Shown: in pieces, positions 8,600-16,328 of the stretch
Numbering within the stretch: position 1 is the first letter of the stretch
Layout: each line of letters opens with the position of its first letter
Origin: RGIG8709 sp045537065
Lineage (GTDB): Bacteria; Bacillota; Clostridia; Monoglobales; Monoglobaceae
Assembly (NCBI GenBank): GCA_045537065.1
Contig: JAZSOT010000057.1
Span: 1-33,589, forward strand
Direction: 5' to 3'
Length of the DNA: 33,589 nucleotides
Made by a program: the position numbers and the translations under genes
The notes under the pieces: generated by a model
The model's database searches: none
The model's input: only the letters and a program-made list of their open reading frames with translations
Told to the model about the DNA's origin: nothing

Positions 8600-9937
8600 A
8601 TGAAAAAGCAAACGGCCAAGTATATTTTATTTGCAGCGGGTTTGTTACTTGTTTTGATTTGTGGTTTTTTAGGGATTAAGTATGTTAGTAATGGATATTT
8701 GAGCGAAAACAAAAATGGTGACAGGGTTATATATAAATTCAGTCCTGACAACATTGATGAGATAAAAATAAAAAATTCAAGCGGAGAATATTCAATCATT
8801 AGAGATAAGAATGGCTGGACAGTTAATACATTAAGAGATAAAAGGCTTGTTGAAAGCAGCATTCTTGATACTGTGAATGTGTTATGCAATATCCGCGGTA
8901 AAGAGCTAAAAGAAATTAATGACCTAGTTAAATTTACTACAAATGTAGAAATTTTTACTAACTGGAAAGATGCATCTTTTTCTTTGGCTCAGGATGGAAG
9001 CAATTACTATCTGAGAAATAAGAAAAATGAGATTTTTTCTATATCTCAGATAGTTTATGAAGTTACATTAAGAAATATGGATTTTTACAGGGACAAAGAT
9101 TTATCTGATATTAAGTCTCTCTCACAGGGCGGAGAAAACAAATTTAAGTCTGTGAGTTATAGAATACAGGATGAAGACGGAATAAAACAGATGAGTGTAC
9201 GAGTGAAAAATGCCGATGAAATTCAAAGGTACGGCTCCGAGTCACCGTATATGATGGACAAACCATATTTGAGACCTGTTGATGCAGAAAGGTTTGAAAA
9301 AGAAGTTCTTTTTGCGATTCCCGAAATAAAAATTTCAAAGTTTGTTTCAGATGATGTAAAGGATTTTCAGCCATATGGTCTGGATGCTGACTCAAGAGGA
9401 GAACTTACTGTTTTATATGATGAAAAAAAGTTTACCTTATATATTGGCAATTCTTTGGCTGACGGCAGTTTCTATGTTTCGCTTCCGGAGAGTAAGTCTG
9501 TATATACAGTTGAAAGATCAAAGCTTTTGTTTTTAAATGCGGAATGTTTTGATTATATTGAAAAAAGTCTATTTGTTTTTAGTGATGATTATGTGAAGGG
9601 AGCAGAAATATTTGGCGTTGGCTTAAAATATTCTTTCACATCATCTGCTGATAAATATTATTTAAATAATGATGCTGTCTCAAAGGAGACTTTTAAGAAT
9701 TTAAAAAATGAAATTAAAAACATAGAACTTAAAAACATCCTTAGCAAAGTGTCAGGAAACAAGGTTTTATCCATAAATATATATGGAAAAGACGGAAGAG
9801 TTGTTTATTATGAAGTTTATAAAACAGAAGAAAAGTATATAGTTTCGGAAAATGGAAAGCTTTTCTTCGGGCTTGATGAAAATAAGGTTAATGATTTTTT
9901 AGATTATCTTATGGAACTTAATAAAACATTGATATAA
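8600..9937 (+). CDS. DUF4340 domain protein, membrane-anchored
   Basis: A 445-residue protein with one N-terminal transmembrane segment (about residues 8-29) and a large, probably extracytoplasmic, remainder. It recalls the DUF4340 family in the repeated pattern of a short strand motif such as IDEIKIKNSSGEYSI, followed by a W-containing turn and later by thioether-free beta modules (for example ELTVLYDEKKFTLYIG). DUF4340 proteins often accompany GldG-type ABC transporter genes, but none is present here; it lies 12 bases after aspS and 19 bases before tyrS. AAGGAGG lies just upstream of the ATG. Its function is unknown; a cell-envelope role is only a guess. Confidence 0.7.
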   Translation: MKKQTAKYILFAAGLLLVLICGFLGIKYVSNGYLSENKNGDRVIYKFSPDNIDEIKIKNSSGEYSIIRDKNGWTVNTLRDKRLVESSILDTVNVLCNIRGKELKEINDLVKFTTNVEIFTNWKDASFSLAQDGSNYYLRNKKNEIFSISQIVYEVTLRNMDFYRDKDLSDIKSLSQGGENKFKSVSYRIQDEDGIKQMSVRVKNADEIQRYGSESPYMMDKPYLRPVDAERFEKEVLFAIPEIKISKFVSDDVKDFQPYGLDADSRGELTVLYDEKKFTLYIGNSLADGSFYVSLPESKSVYTVERSKLLFLNAECFDYIEKSLFVFSDDYVKGAEIFGVGLKYSFTSSADKYYLNNDAVSKETFKNLKNEIKNIELKNILSKVSGNKVLSINIYGKDGRVVYYEVYKTEEKYIVSENGKLFFGLDENKVNDFLDYLMELNKTLI

Positions 9938-9956
9938 ATTGAAAGGAAAACAGAAG

Positions 9957-11183
9957 ATGAAAAATGTATTTGATGTATTAAAAGAGAGAGGCTTGATTGC
10001 TCAGACAACACACGAAAAGGAGATAAGAGAGCTTCTTGAAAAGGAAAAAATAACATTCTATATAGGCTTTGACCCAACAGCCGACAGTCTTCATATAGGT
10101 CACTTTATGCAGCTTGTTGTTATGAAGCATATGCAGAATGCAGGTCATAGACCTATAGTTCTGCTTGGCGGAGGAACAACAATGGTTGGCGACCCAACTG
10201 GAAAAGCTGACATGCGTCCTATGATTAGTCAGGAAACAATTCAGCATAATGCCGACATGTTTAAAAAGCAGATGTCAAAGTTTATTGACTTTTCTGATGG
10301 AAAAGCAATTATGGTTAACAATGCTGACTGGCTCTTGAACCAGAATTATATTGAATTTTTAAGAGAAGTAGGCGTGCATTTTTCTGTTAACAGAATGCTC
10401 ACCGCTGAATGTTTTAAAACTCGTCTTGAAAAAGGACTATCTTTCCTTGAATTTAACTATATGCTTATGCAGGGTTATGATTTCTACAAACTACATAAGG
10501 AATATGATTGTATTATGGAGTTTGGCGGTGATGACCAGTGGTCTAATATTATAGGCGGTATAGAACTAATTAGAAGAAAAGACGGGAAACAGGCATATGG
10601 TATGACATTTACTCTTCTTACAACATCTGAGGGTAAGAAAATGGGTAAAACAGAAAAGGGTGCATTATGGCTTGACCCTGAAAAAGTTTCTCCTTATGAT
10701 TTCTATCAATACTGGAGAAATGTTGATGATAAGGATGTTATCAGACTATTAAAATTGGTTACATTTGTATCTATGGAAGAAATTGCTGAATATGAAAAAT
10801 TTGAAGGCAGTAAGCTAAATGAAGTTAAAGCAAGACTTGCATATGAGGTTACTAAAATGGTTCACGGTGAGGAAGAGGCTAAAAAGGCTCAGCAGGCTGC
10901 TCTTGCACTTTTCTCAGCCGGACAGAATTCTGAAAATATGCCATCTTTTGACCTTTCAAAAGATGTTTTAGGTGATGAATTATCAATTCTTGACTTGCTT
11001 GTTGCAGTTAATCTTGCACCATCAAAAGGTGAAGCAAGGAGACTTGTTCAGCAGGGCGGAATTAGTGTTGACGGCGAAAAAGTAACTGATATTGCATATC
11101 TTGTTAAACCAGCCGATTTTGAAAAAGGTGAAATTGTAGTTAAAAAAGGTAAAAAGGTATATTTAAAGGTTGTTTTGGTGTAA
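9957..11183 (+). CDS. tyrS: Tyrosine--tRNA ligase
   Basis: A 408-residue class I synthetase. The HIGH motif is HIGH at 46-49, and the KMSKS loop takes the variant KMGKT (228-232) common in one bacterial TyrRS branch. The tyrosine pocket includes the conserved YDFYKLH and GGDDQWSNI blocks, and an S4 RNA-binding domain ends the protein (about 340-408; SKGEARRLVQQGG). An upstream in-frame TTG at 9939 is rejected because GAAAGGA at 9941-9947 sits correctly for the ATG at 9957. It is the last gene of the lonA-tyrS run and is followed by a 222-base gap without genes. No T-box precedes it. Confidence 0.97.
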   Translation: MKNVFDVLKERGLIAQTTHEKEIRELLEKEKITFYIGFDPTADSLHIGHFMQLVVMKHMQNAGHRPIVLLGGGTTMVGDPTGKADMRPMISQETIQHNADMFKKQMSKFIDFSDGKAIMVNNADWLLNQNYIEFLREVGVHFSVNRMLTAECFKTRLEKGLSFLEFNYMLMQGYDFYKLHKEYDCIMEFGGDDQWSNIIGGIELIRRKDGKQAYGMTFTLLTTSEGKKMGKTEKGALWLDPEKVSPYDFYQYWRNVDDKDVIRLLKLVTFVSMEEIAEYEKFEGSKLNEVKARLAYEVTKMVHGEEEAKKAQQAALALFSAGQNSENMPSFDLSKDVLGDELSILDLLVAVNLAPSKGEARRLVQQGGISVDGEKVTDIAYLVKPADFEKGEIVVKKGKKVYLKVVLV

Positions 11184-11198
11184 ATTGCACAATATAAT
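11170..11198 (+). promoter_or_regulatory. Candidate promoter at the end of tyrS
   Basis: TTGTTT (11170-11175), 17 bases, then TATAAT (11193-11198). The -35 lies within the last tyrS codons. The predicted start near 11205 would give either a leader for the M42 genes or a small RNA ending at the terminator at 11330-11356. A second TATAAT at 11211-11216 has no well-placed -35. Confidence 0.5.
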
Positions 11199-11204
11199 TG
11201 TTTT

Positions 11205-11356
11205 TTGTATTATAATATGTACAAAAATTACTATTGATTTTTAATAGAAATTATTGTATCATATTAATATACCACAACAAACAAAACTTTTTTCATTTCC
11301 CTTAAATAGAGGTTAACGCTTCTATACCCAAAGGTCGGCCAATGGTCGGCCTTTTT
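11205..11356 (+). ncRNA. Possible small RNA between tyrS and the M42 genes
   Basis: A promoter-like site (11170-11198) and a GC-rich terminator (11330-11356) frame about 150 bases with no convincing reading frame. Just before the terminator is a second hairpin, ATAGAGG (11306-11312) with CTTCTAT (11319-11325) and loop TTAACG. The 5' half is A/T-rich and unstructured. It matches no RNA family that I recognise; no T-box or lysine-riboswitch core is present. It could equally be a terminated 5' leader of the downstream peptidase genes. Confidence 0.3.
11330..11356 (+). terminator. GC-rich terminator downstream of tyrS
   Basis: AAAGGTCGGCC (11330-11340) pairs over 11 positions with GGTCGGCCTTT (11344-11354), including two G-U pairs, around a 3-base AAT loop, followed by TTTTT. 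It ends the tyrS transcript or the candidate small RNA, and lies 50 bases before the first M42 start. Confidence 0.8.
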
Positions 11357-11405
11357 GGTTTATATGAGAAAATTTTATTTAACTAACTTTGAAGGTGTTG
11401 ATTAT

Positions 11406-12431
11406 ATGGATTTTTTTGAAATTTTAAAAAGCTTTTCTTTAAAAGAGGGTGTATCCGGGCATATGGAGATTTGTGAATATTTTGAAAATATTTTAAGAGA
11501 ATATTGTCAGGAAACAAAAACGGATAAAATTGGAAACGTTATTGGAGTTATTAAAAGCAAAAATAAAAATCCTAAGAAACTGATGATAGAAGCCCATATG
11601 GATAGAATTGGACTTATTGTTAAAAATATTGATGAAAACGGTTTTATATCCTTTGAGACTGTTGGCGGAGTTGATAAGAGAATTCTTCCGTCTCAGGAAG
11701 TTATTATATGCGGTAGAGAAAAAGTTTTTGGTGTAATTGGTGCTATGCCTCCCCATTTAAGAGAAAAGAAAGATAATAAATCTGCCTGTGAAATAAAAGA
11801 TATGTTGATAGATACGGGAATGAATTATGATTTGATTAAGGAAAAGGTTTCTGTTGGAGATTATATATTGCTTCCCTGTGAACCTGTTAGACTTTTAAAT
11901 AACAGAGCTGCAGGTGCAGCTTTTGATAACAGAGCAGGAATGGTATCCCTTGTTGGCTTTTTAGAAATGTCAAAAAATATAGATTTGCCGTATGATATTT
12001 ATGTTGTCTTTACAGCCGGGGAAGAATCAGGACTTCTAGGAGCATATTCAGCTGCTTTCAATATTAATCCTGATATTTCGGTTTCTGTTGATGTAACTTT
12101 TGGGACATTTAGCAGTGAAGATATAGTTGGAACCTTTGAGCCTGGATGTGGAGCAGTTATTTTCAGAGGCCCTGATACTTCCTATGAGGGAACAAAAAGG
12201 CTTATTAAAATTGCAGAAGATACGAATATTCCATATGAAATAGAAGCTGCAAGCTCATCAGGAACAAATGCTTCGGCTATACAGAATGCAAGAGGAAGTG
12301 TTGAAACATATCTTTTGTCAATTCCTCTTAAATATATGCACGAAACAGTTGAACTTCTGTGCCTTGATGATATTTTAGCTGTTTCTAAGCTTATTTTTGA
12401 AATAGCAAAGGGGGGTGTCAGCCTTGCTTAA
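11406..12431 (+). CDS. M42 family metallopeptidase (paralogue 1)
   Basis: A 341-residue cobalt/zinc aminopeptidase of the M42 (TET/CelM/YsdC) family; known members form dodecameric cytosolic shells that trim peptides. All co-catalytic residues are in place: H64 (AHMDRIG), D174 (FDNRAG), the E206/E207 pair (GEESG), D229 (SVDV) and H312 (YMHETVE). The start at 11406 has AAGGTG upstream; in-frame TTG 11355 and ATG 11364 are less likely because they overlap or abut the terminator. The stop overlaps the likely start of paralogue 2 by 8 bases. The gene heads a three-gene M42 cluster. The exact substrate cannot be predicted. Confidence 0.92.
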   Translation: MDFFEILKSFSLKEGVSGHMEICEYFENILREYCQETKTDKIGNVIGVIKSKNKNPKKLMIEAHMDRIGLIVKNIDENGFISFETVGGVDKRILPSQEVIICGREKVFGVIGAMPPHLREKKDNKSACEIKDMLIDTGMNYDLIKEKVSVGDYILLPCEPVRLLNNRAAGAAFDNRAGMVSLVGFLEMSKNIDLPYDIYVVFTAGEESGLLGAYSAAFNINPDISVSVDVTFGTFSSEDIVGTFEPGCGAVIFRGPDTSYEGTKRLIKIAEDTNIPYEIEAASSSGTNASAIQNARGSVETYLLSIPLKYMHETVELLCLDDILAVSKLIFEIAKGGVSLA

Positions 12432-13422
12432 AAATTATACAGAGTTATTTGGTGTATCAGGATGTGAAAATGCGGTCAGAAATAAAATTTTAACTGATAT
12501 AAAGCCCTATATAACTTCTTATGAAATTGATTCAATGGGTAATCTTATTGCGTATAAAAATGTGGGGGAAGATAAAAAAACAATTATTCTTTCTGCACAT
12601 ATGGATGAGGTTGGCTTTATTGTAACCGGAATCACGAAAGACGGAATGCTTAAATTTGATACTGTAGGAGGAATTGATGAGTCTGTTCTCGTTTCAAAAA
12701 AGGTTTCCTCAGGAGAGATTTACGGTGTTATAGGAATAAAGCCCTTTCATCAGTGTTCAAATGCTGAAAAAAATGAGGTTTTGTCAATTGATGATTTATT
12801 TATAGATATCGGTGCAAGGAATAAGGAAGAGGCTATAAAATACGTGTCTCCCGGAGATTATTTTGGATTTGTAAGTGATTATACAGAATTTGGAAAAGAT
12901 TTTATAAAGGCAAAAGCATTAGATGACAGATTGGGTTGCTGCGTTATTATTGAAGCATTAAAAGAAGACTATGATGTGAATTTAATTTGTCTTTTTAATG
13001 TGCAGGAAGAAACTGGATTAAGAGGGGCAAAGGCTTCAGTATATGGGAAAAGTGCAGATTATGCCATTGTGGTTGAATGTACTACTGCAAATGATTTAAC
13101 AGGAGTTAAACCTAATATGATGGTTACCACTTTAGGAGAGGGTGCTGCAATTTCTGTTATGGATTCTGCAAGTATTGCAGACAGAGAACTTTTTGATAAG
13201 CTTATTGAAACTGCAGAAAAAAATAAAATAAAGCATCAGAAAAAAAGAGCTGCTACTGGAGGAAATGATGCAGGGGCGATTCATACAGGAATGGGAGGAA
13301 TTAAGACTTGTTCTGTTTCTGTCCCATCAAGATATATACACTCCCCTTCTTCAGTTATAAAAAAATCAGATTATGTTTGTGTTAGAAATTTAATTATTGC
13401 TTTTTTGAAAAGCTTTTCTTAA
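12424..13422 (+). CDS. M42 family metallopeptidase (paralogue 2)
   Basis: A 332-residue M42 aminopeptidase with an intact site: H59 (AHMDEVG), D167 (ALDDRLG), E195/E196 (QEETG), E218 in place of the usual Asp (an accepted exchange) and H306 (YIHSPSS). I prefer the TTG start at 12424 because the run AAGGGGGG (12408-12415) is correctly spaced for it; an in-frame GTG at 12415 would overlap that ribosome site and would add three residues. It overlaps paralogue 1 by 8 bases and is followed after 15 bases by paralogue 3. It is clearly diverged from paralogue 1, so the two may have different peptide preferences or form mixed complexes. Confidence 0.92.
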   Translation: MLKNYTELFGVSGCENAVRNKILTDIKPYITSYEIDSMGNLIAYKNVGEDKKTIILSAHMDEVGFIVTGITKDGMLKFDTVGGIDESVLVSKKVSSGEIYGVIGIKPFHQCSNAEKNEVLSIDDLFIDIGARNKEEAIKYVSPGDYFGFVSDYTEFGKDFIKAKALDDRLGCCVIIEALKEDYDVNLICLFNVQEETGLRGAKASVYGKSADYAIVVECTTANDLTGVKPNMMVTTLGEGAAISVMDSASIADRELFDKLIETAEKNKIKHQKKRAATGGNDAGAIHTGMGGIKTCSVSVPSRYIHSPSSVIKKSDYVCVRNLIIAFLKSFS

Positions 13423-13437
13423 AAAGGATGAATAGAT

Positions 13438-14337
13438 ATGTTAGATAAACTTATAGGTATTTTATCTCCGGGTTCATATGAGGAGAAAATTAAAGAATTT
13501 ATAATCAGTGAAACAAAAGAATATATAAGCTCTTATTATGAGGATAGTTTTGGAAATTTAGTCCTTAATATTGATGGAGAAGGTAATAGAAAAATTATTG
13601 AATGCGGTATTGACGAGCCGTTTCTTATGGCAAATCATTTTGAAAATAATAAACAGTTTTTTACTGCACCGCCTCATTTTAAAGCTAAAGATTTTAAAGA
13701 TAAAGAGCTTGTTTCGGAAAATGGTATGGTTGTTAAGGTTATATCTGATACGGAGAATGAAAAACTTAGTTTTTCTGACCTTTATGCAAAAACAGAGACA
13801 GCAACAGATTTTGGTAAACTTTTTTCTTATAATCCTCGTTTTACTGAAAATAAAAGGTCTTATTCGGCTGAAAATATAATATATAAGGTTCCTGTATATG
13901 CACTTATATCTGCTATTCGTCAACTAAAAAATTGTAATAAAAACATAACTTTCCTATTTTCTTGTCAAAAACTTCTGGCGGCAAGGGGGCTTAGAGCATA
14001 TTTTTCGATTGAAAGAGACGCAAGTGTATTATCTGTTTCCTGTGTCAGAGAGAATGAGTATATAGAATGCGGAAAGGGTGTAGTTATATGTGCTAAAGAA
14101 AAAAGTGCATTTGTTTCACAAAGGATTAAAGAAAAATTAATTAATATTGCCGAATGTGAAAATATAGATTATATACCTGCAGTTTTGTCTGAAAATTATA
14201 ATTTGAAAGCTATTCTTACATCAGGGGCAGGTGCGGAATGCGGACTTTTATGTGTTCCTTTTGATGGAAAGAACAAAATCTATAAAAGTGATATAAAAAA
14301 ATTGATAAAAATGGTCATTTCTTATTGCAAACAGTGA
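13438..14337 (+). CDS. M42-like pseudoenzyme (paralogue 3, active site lost)
   Basis: A 299-residue protein that aligns along its length with paralogue 2 but is about 30 residues shorter and has lost every catalytic position. The metal His becomes G57 (ECGIDE), the Asp falls at K150, the Glu-Glu pair becomes K178-L179 (CQKLLAARG), the next acidic ligand becomes S201 and the last His falls near N279. The surrounding fold-forming segments remain recognisable, such as the N-terminal ILSPGSYEEKIKE and the C-terminal GAGAECGLLCVP. The frame is open with a good ribosome site (AAAAGGATG), so it looks maintained rather than decayed. A regulatory or structural partner of the two active paralogues is a reasonable inference, not shown. 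Confidence 0.75.
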   Translation: MLDKLIGILSPGSYEEKIKEFIISETKEYISSYYEDSFGNLVLNIDGEGNRKIIECGIDEPFLMANHFENNKQFFTAPPHFKAKDFKDKELVSENGMVVKVISDTENEKLSFSDLYAKTETATDFGKLFSYNPRFTENKRSYSAENIIYKVPVYALISAIRQLKNCNKNITFLFSCQKLLAARGLRAYFSIERDASVLSVSCVRENEYIECGKGVVICAKEKSAFVSQRIKEKLINIAECENIDYIPAVLSENYNLKAILTSGAGAECGLLCVPFDGKNKIYKSDIKKLIKMVISYCKQ

Positions 14338-14353
14338 AAAAATCGTATATAAT
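14325..14353 (+). promoter_or_regulatory. Promoter of the histidine operon
   Basis: TTGCAA (14325-14330), a 17-base spacer and TATAAT (14348-14353). The -35 lies in the last codons of the M42-like gene. The start near 14360 leaves only about 26 bases of leader before the Cys-rich gene, which excludes a T-box or an attenuator of the usual kind in front of the his genes. Confidence 0.8.
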
Positions 14354-14385
14354 ATTAAAGATATGTGTAAAAGGGGCGAAATAAA

Positions 14386-14571
14386 GTGAAAAAACAATGT
14401 GTTTTATATGATAGGGATTGTATAGACTGCGGAGAATGTGATATTTGCGACCTTGATGAAAATAAGATATGCGATAATTGCGGTAAGTGTATTATTGGTG
14501 ACAGAGAATATAACGAATTAAAAATAGATGAAATTATTATTGAAGAAGAGGATAGAGAAGCAAATGAATAA
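14386..14571 (+). CDS. Cys-rich mini-protein leading the his operon
   Basis: A 61-residue acidic protein with eight cysteines in its first 35 residues: C5, then C12-x2-C15-x2-C18-x2-C21, then C29-x2-C32-x2-C35. The second half is Glu/Asp/Ile-rich without further cysteines. The CX2CX2CX2C run suggests Fe-S or zinc binding, but the spacing is not a textbook ferredoxin because the final CP pairs are missing. The GTG start has AAAAGGGGCG upstream, and its last codons overlap the hisZ start by 8 bases, so translation is probably coupled. It is the first gene after the his promoter. I do not know its function; a metal-sensing or metal-delivery role for the pathway is speculation. Confidence 0.8.
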   Translation: MKKQCVLYDRDCIDCGECDICDLDENKICDNCGKCIIGDREYNELKIDEIIIEEEDREANE

Positions 14572-15673
14572 TTTTTCAGAAAAAATGTTCAATAAAGATG
14601 AGAAAATCGAAATGGCGCTTCGCTTGCTATATGAAGAAAACGGTTTTAAGAAATTTAAAATGAATCGTTTTGAGGAGTATGATTTGTACAGAGAAAATAA
14701 AAGTTTTCTCACAGGCTCAGATATTATAACCTTTAATGACCTAAACGGTAAATTAATGGCTTTAAAACCTGATGTTACTTTATCTATCGTTAAGAATATT
14801 AAGGACGAAGATGGTGCTTTGAAGGTTTATTACAGTGAGAATGTGTATAGAAGCGAAAAAGGCTCATACGAGTTTAAGGAAATAGTTCAGGCGGGAGTTG
14901 AACATATAGGTGAAATAGATGTTTGTTCTATGTGTGAAATCTTAATGCTAGCAGGAAAAAGCCTTGAAAAAATAAGCGACGATTATATTCTTGATATTTC
15001 TCATATAGGCATTTTATCTGAAATTCTTAATGAATGTAATTTTAAAGAAACAGATTACGACTTGGTTATCAAGTACATAGGTGAAAAAAACACTCATGAT
15101 TTGAAGACGGTTTTTGACAGGGCTGGTGTTTCCAAAGAACTTTATGATGTTGTTTCTAAAATTACAAAGCTTTACGGTCCTTTTGAAAGTGTTTTATCAG
15201 AACTTGAAAGTATAATCGGAAACAAGGCACAGACTGCAATGGCTGAGCTTAAAAATATTTTTGATATATTAAAATCAACTGATATGACCAAGAATATCAA
15301 TCTTGATTTTTCACTCATAAATGATATGAGTTATTATAACGGCTTAATATTTCAGGGATTTATCCATGGTATTCCAAAAAGTGTTTTATCAGGCGGAAGA
15401 TATGACAAGCTTCTTGAAAAGCTAGGAAAAAATAAGCAGGCTGTTGGTTTTGCAGTATATCTTAATCTTCTTGAAGGATTTTTTAAAGGCCATAGAAAGT
15501 ATGATTTTGATAATTTAATTACATATAGTGATAAATCTGATTTAATTAAAGTTTTTAAACTTAGAGATGAACTTATAAATAAAGGTGAAACTGTCAGAAT
15601 TCAAAAGGAAAATTCCCAAGAATTCAGCTTTAAAAATATAATTGATATTGATAACTTTGGAGGTGTGATATAA
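14564..15673 (+). CDS. hisZ: ATP phosphoribosyltransferase regulatory subunit HisZ
   Basis: A 369-residue HisRS-like protein lacking tRNA-charging ability. In bacteria with a short HisG it forms a hetero-octamer with it and is needed for activity and for feedback control by histidine. Visible traces of the class II fold are the ALKPDVTLSIVKN stretch, the SYYNGLIFQGF block matching the histidine-binding loop, and the SGGRYDKLLEKLG motif. I chose the ATG at 14564 over the in-frame ATG at 14528, which lies inside the upstream gene and lacks a ribosome site; the chosen one has GAGGA at about 12 bases. Its TAA overlaps the hisG ATG by one base. It must be told apart from hisS at 5532. Confidence 0.93.
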   Translation: MNNFSEKMFNKDEKIEMALRLLYEENGFKKFKMNRFEEYDLYRENKSFLTGSDIITFNDLNGKLMALKPDVTLSIVKNIKDEDGALKVYYSENVYRSEKGSYEFKEIVQAGVEHIGEIDVCSMCEILMLAGKSLEKISDDYILDISHIGILSEILNECNFKETDYDLVIKYIGEKNTHDLKTVFDRAGVSKELYDVVSKITKLYGPFESVLSELESIIGNKAQTAMAELKNIFDILKSTDMTKNINLDFSLINDMSYYNGLIFQGFIHGIPKSVLSGGRYDKLLEKLGKNKQAVGFAVYLNLLEGFFKGHRKYDFDNLITYSDKSDLIKVFKLRDELINKGETVRIQKENSQEFSFKNIIDIDNFGGVI

Positions 15674-16311
15674 TGGATAATATGATTAGTGTTGCACTCC
15701 CAAAGGGAAGACTTGGGGAAAAGGTTTTAAAAATTTTTGAGGATATTGGATATGATTGTCCTGCAATTCACGAAAATAACAGAAAGCTTATTTTTGAAAA
15801 TGAAGAAAAAGGCATAAGATATTTCTGGGTTAAACCATCTGATGTTGCGATTTATGTTGAAAGAGGTGCAGCAGACATTGGTGTTTGCGGAAAAGACATT
15901 CTTCTTGAATACGAACCTAATGTTTATGAACTTCTTGACCTTGATATAGGAAAGTGCAGAATGGCAGTTGCAGCGCCGAAAGGATATCGCGAGGATACGG
16001 AAAGAGCAGTTAAGGTTGCAACCAAGTTTCCTAATATTGCAAAGACCTATTATTCTTCCAAAAGCCGTGATATAGATATTATAAAGCTTAACGGCTCAAT
16101 TGAAATTGCTCCTATACTTAATATGTCAGATGTTATAGTTGATATTGTTGAGACTGGAACAACACTTCTTGAAAACGGTCTTGAGCCTATTATAAATATT
16201 GTTCCCATTAGTGCAAGACTTATTGCAAATAAATCGGGATACAAGTTTAAAGCAGATAAAATTGAAGAGATAAGGAAACTTATGCTGGAAAAAATTAAGA
16301 AAAATACATAA
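15673..16311 (+). CDS. hisG: ATP phosphoribosyltransferase, short form
   Basis: A 212-residue short-form HisG, which joins ATP and PRPP in the first committed step of histidine synthesis. The C-terminal regulatory domain of long HisG is absent, which agrees with the presence of HisZ directly upstream. The family signature is visible from LPKGRLGEKV at the start to DIVETGTTLLENGLE, the PRPP-binding loop near residue 160. Its ATG overlaps the hisZ stop as TAATG, typical of coupled subunits made in equal amounts. hisD follows after 17 bases. Confidence 0.97.
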   Translation: MDNMISVALPKGRLGEKVLKIFEDIGYDCPAIHENNRKLIFENEEKGIRYFWVKPSDVAIYVERGAADIGVCGKDILLEYEPNVYELLDLDIGKCRMAVAAPKGYREDTERAVKVATKFPNIAKTYYSSKSRDIDIIKLNGSIEIAPILNMSDVIVDIVETGTTLLENGLEPIINIVPISARLIANKSGYKFKADKIEEIRKLMLEKIKKNT

Positions 16312-16328
16312 AATGGAGGGCTGAAATT

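Noticed and set aside
11217..11237. Six-codon Tyr-rich leader peptide (M-Y-K-N-Y-Y) just after tyrS
   Set aside because: No ribosome site precedes the ATG, TAC/TAT codons are common in A/T-rich DNA, and no antiterminator pairing tied to it is visible.
11205..11405. T-box or lysine riboswitch in the tyrS-M42 gap
   Set aside because: The T-box core and the lysine-riboswitch conserved core are absent; the AGAGG stretch at 11309-11312 is only a superficial resemblance.
14354..14385. T-box(His) or attenuator in front of the his operon
   Set aside because: The promoter leaves about 26 bases before the first gene, too short for such a leader.
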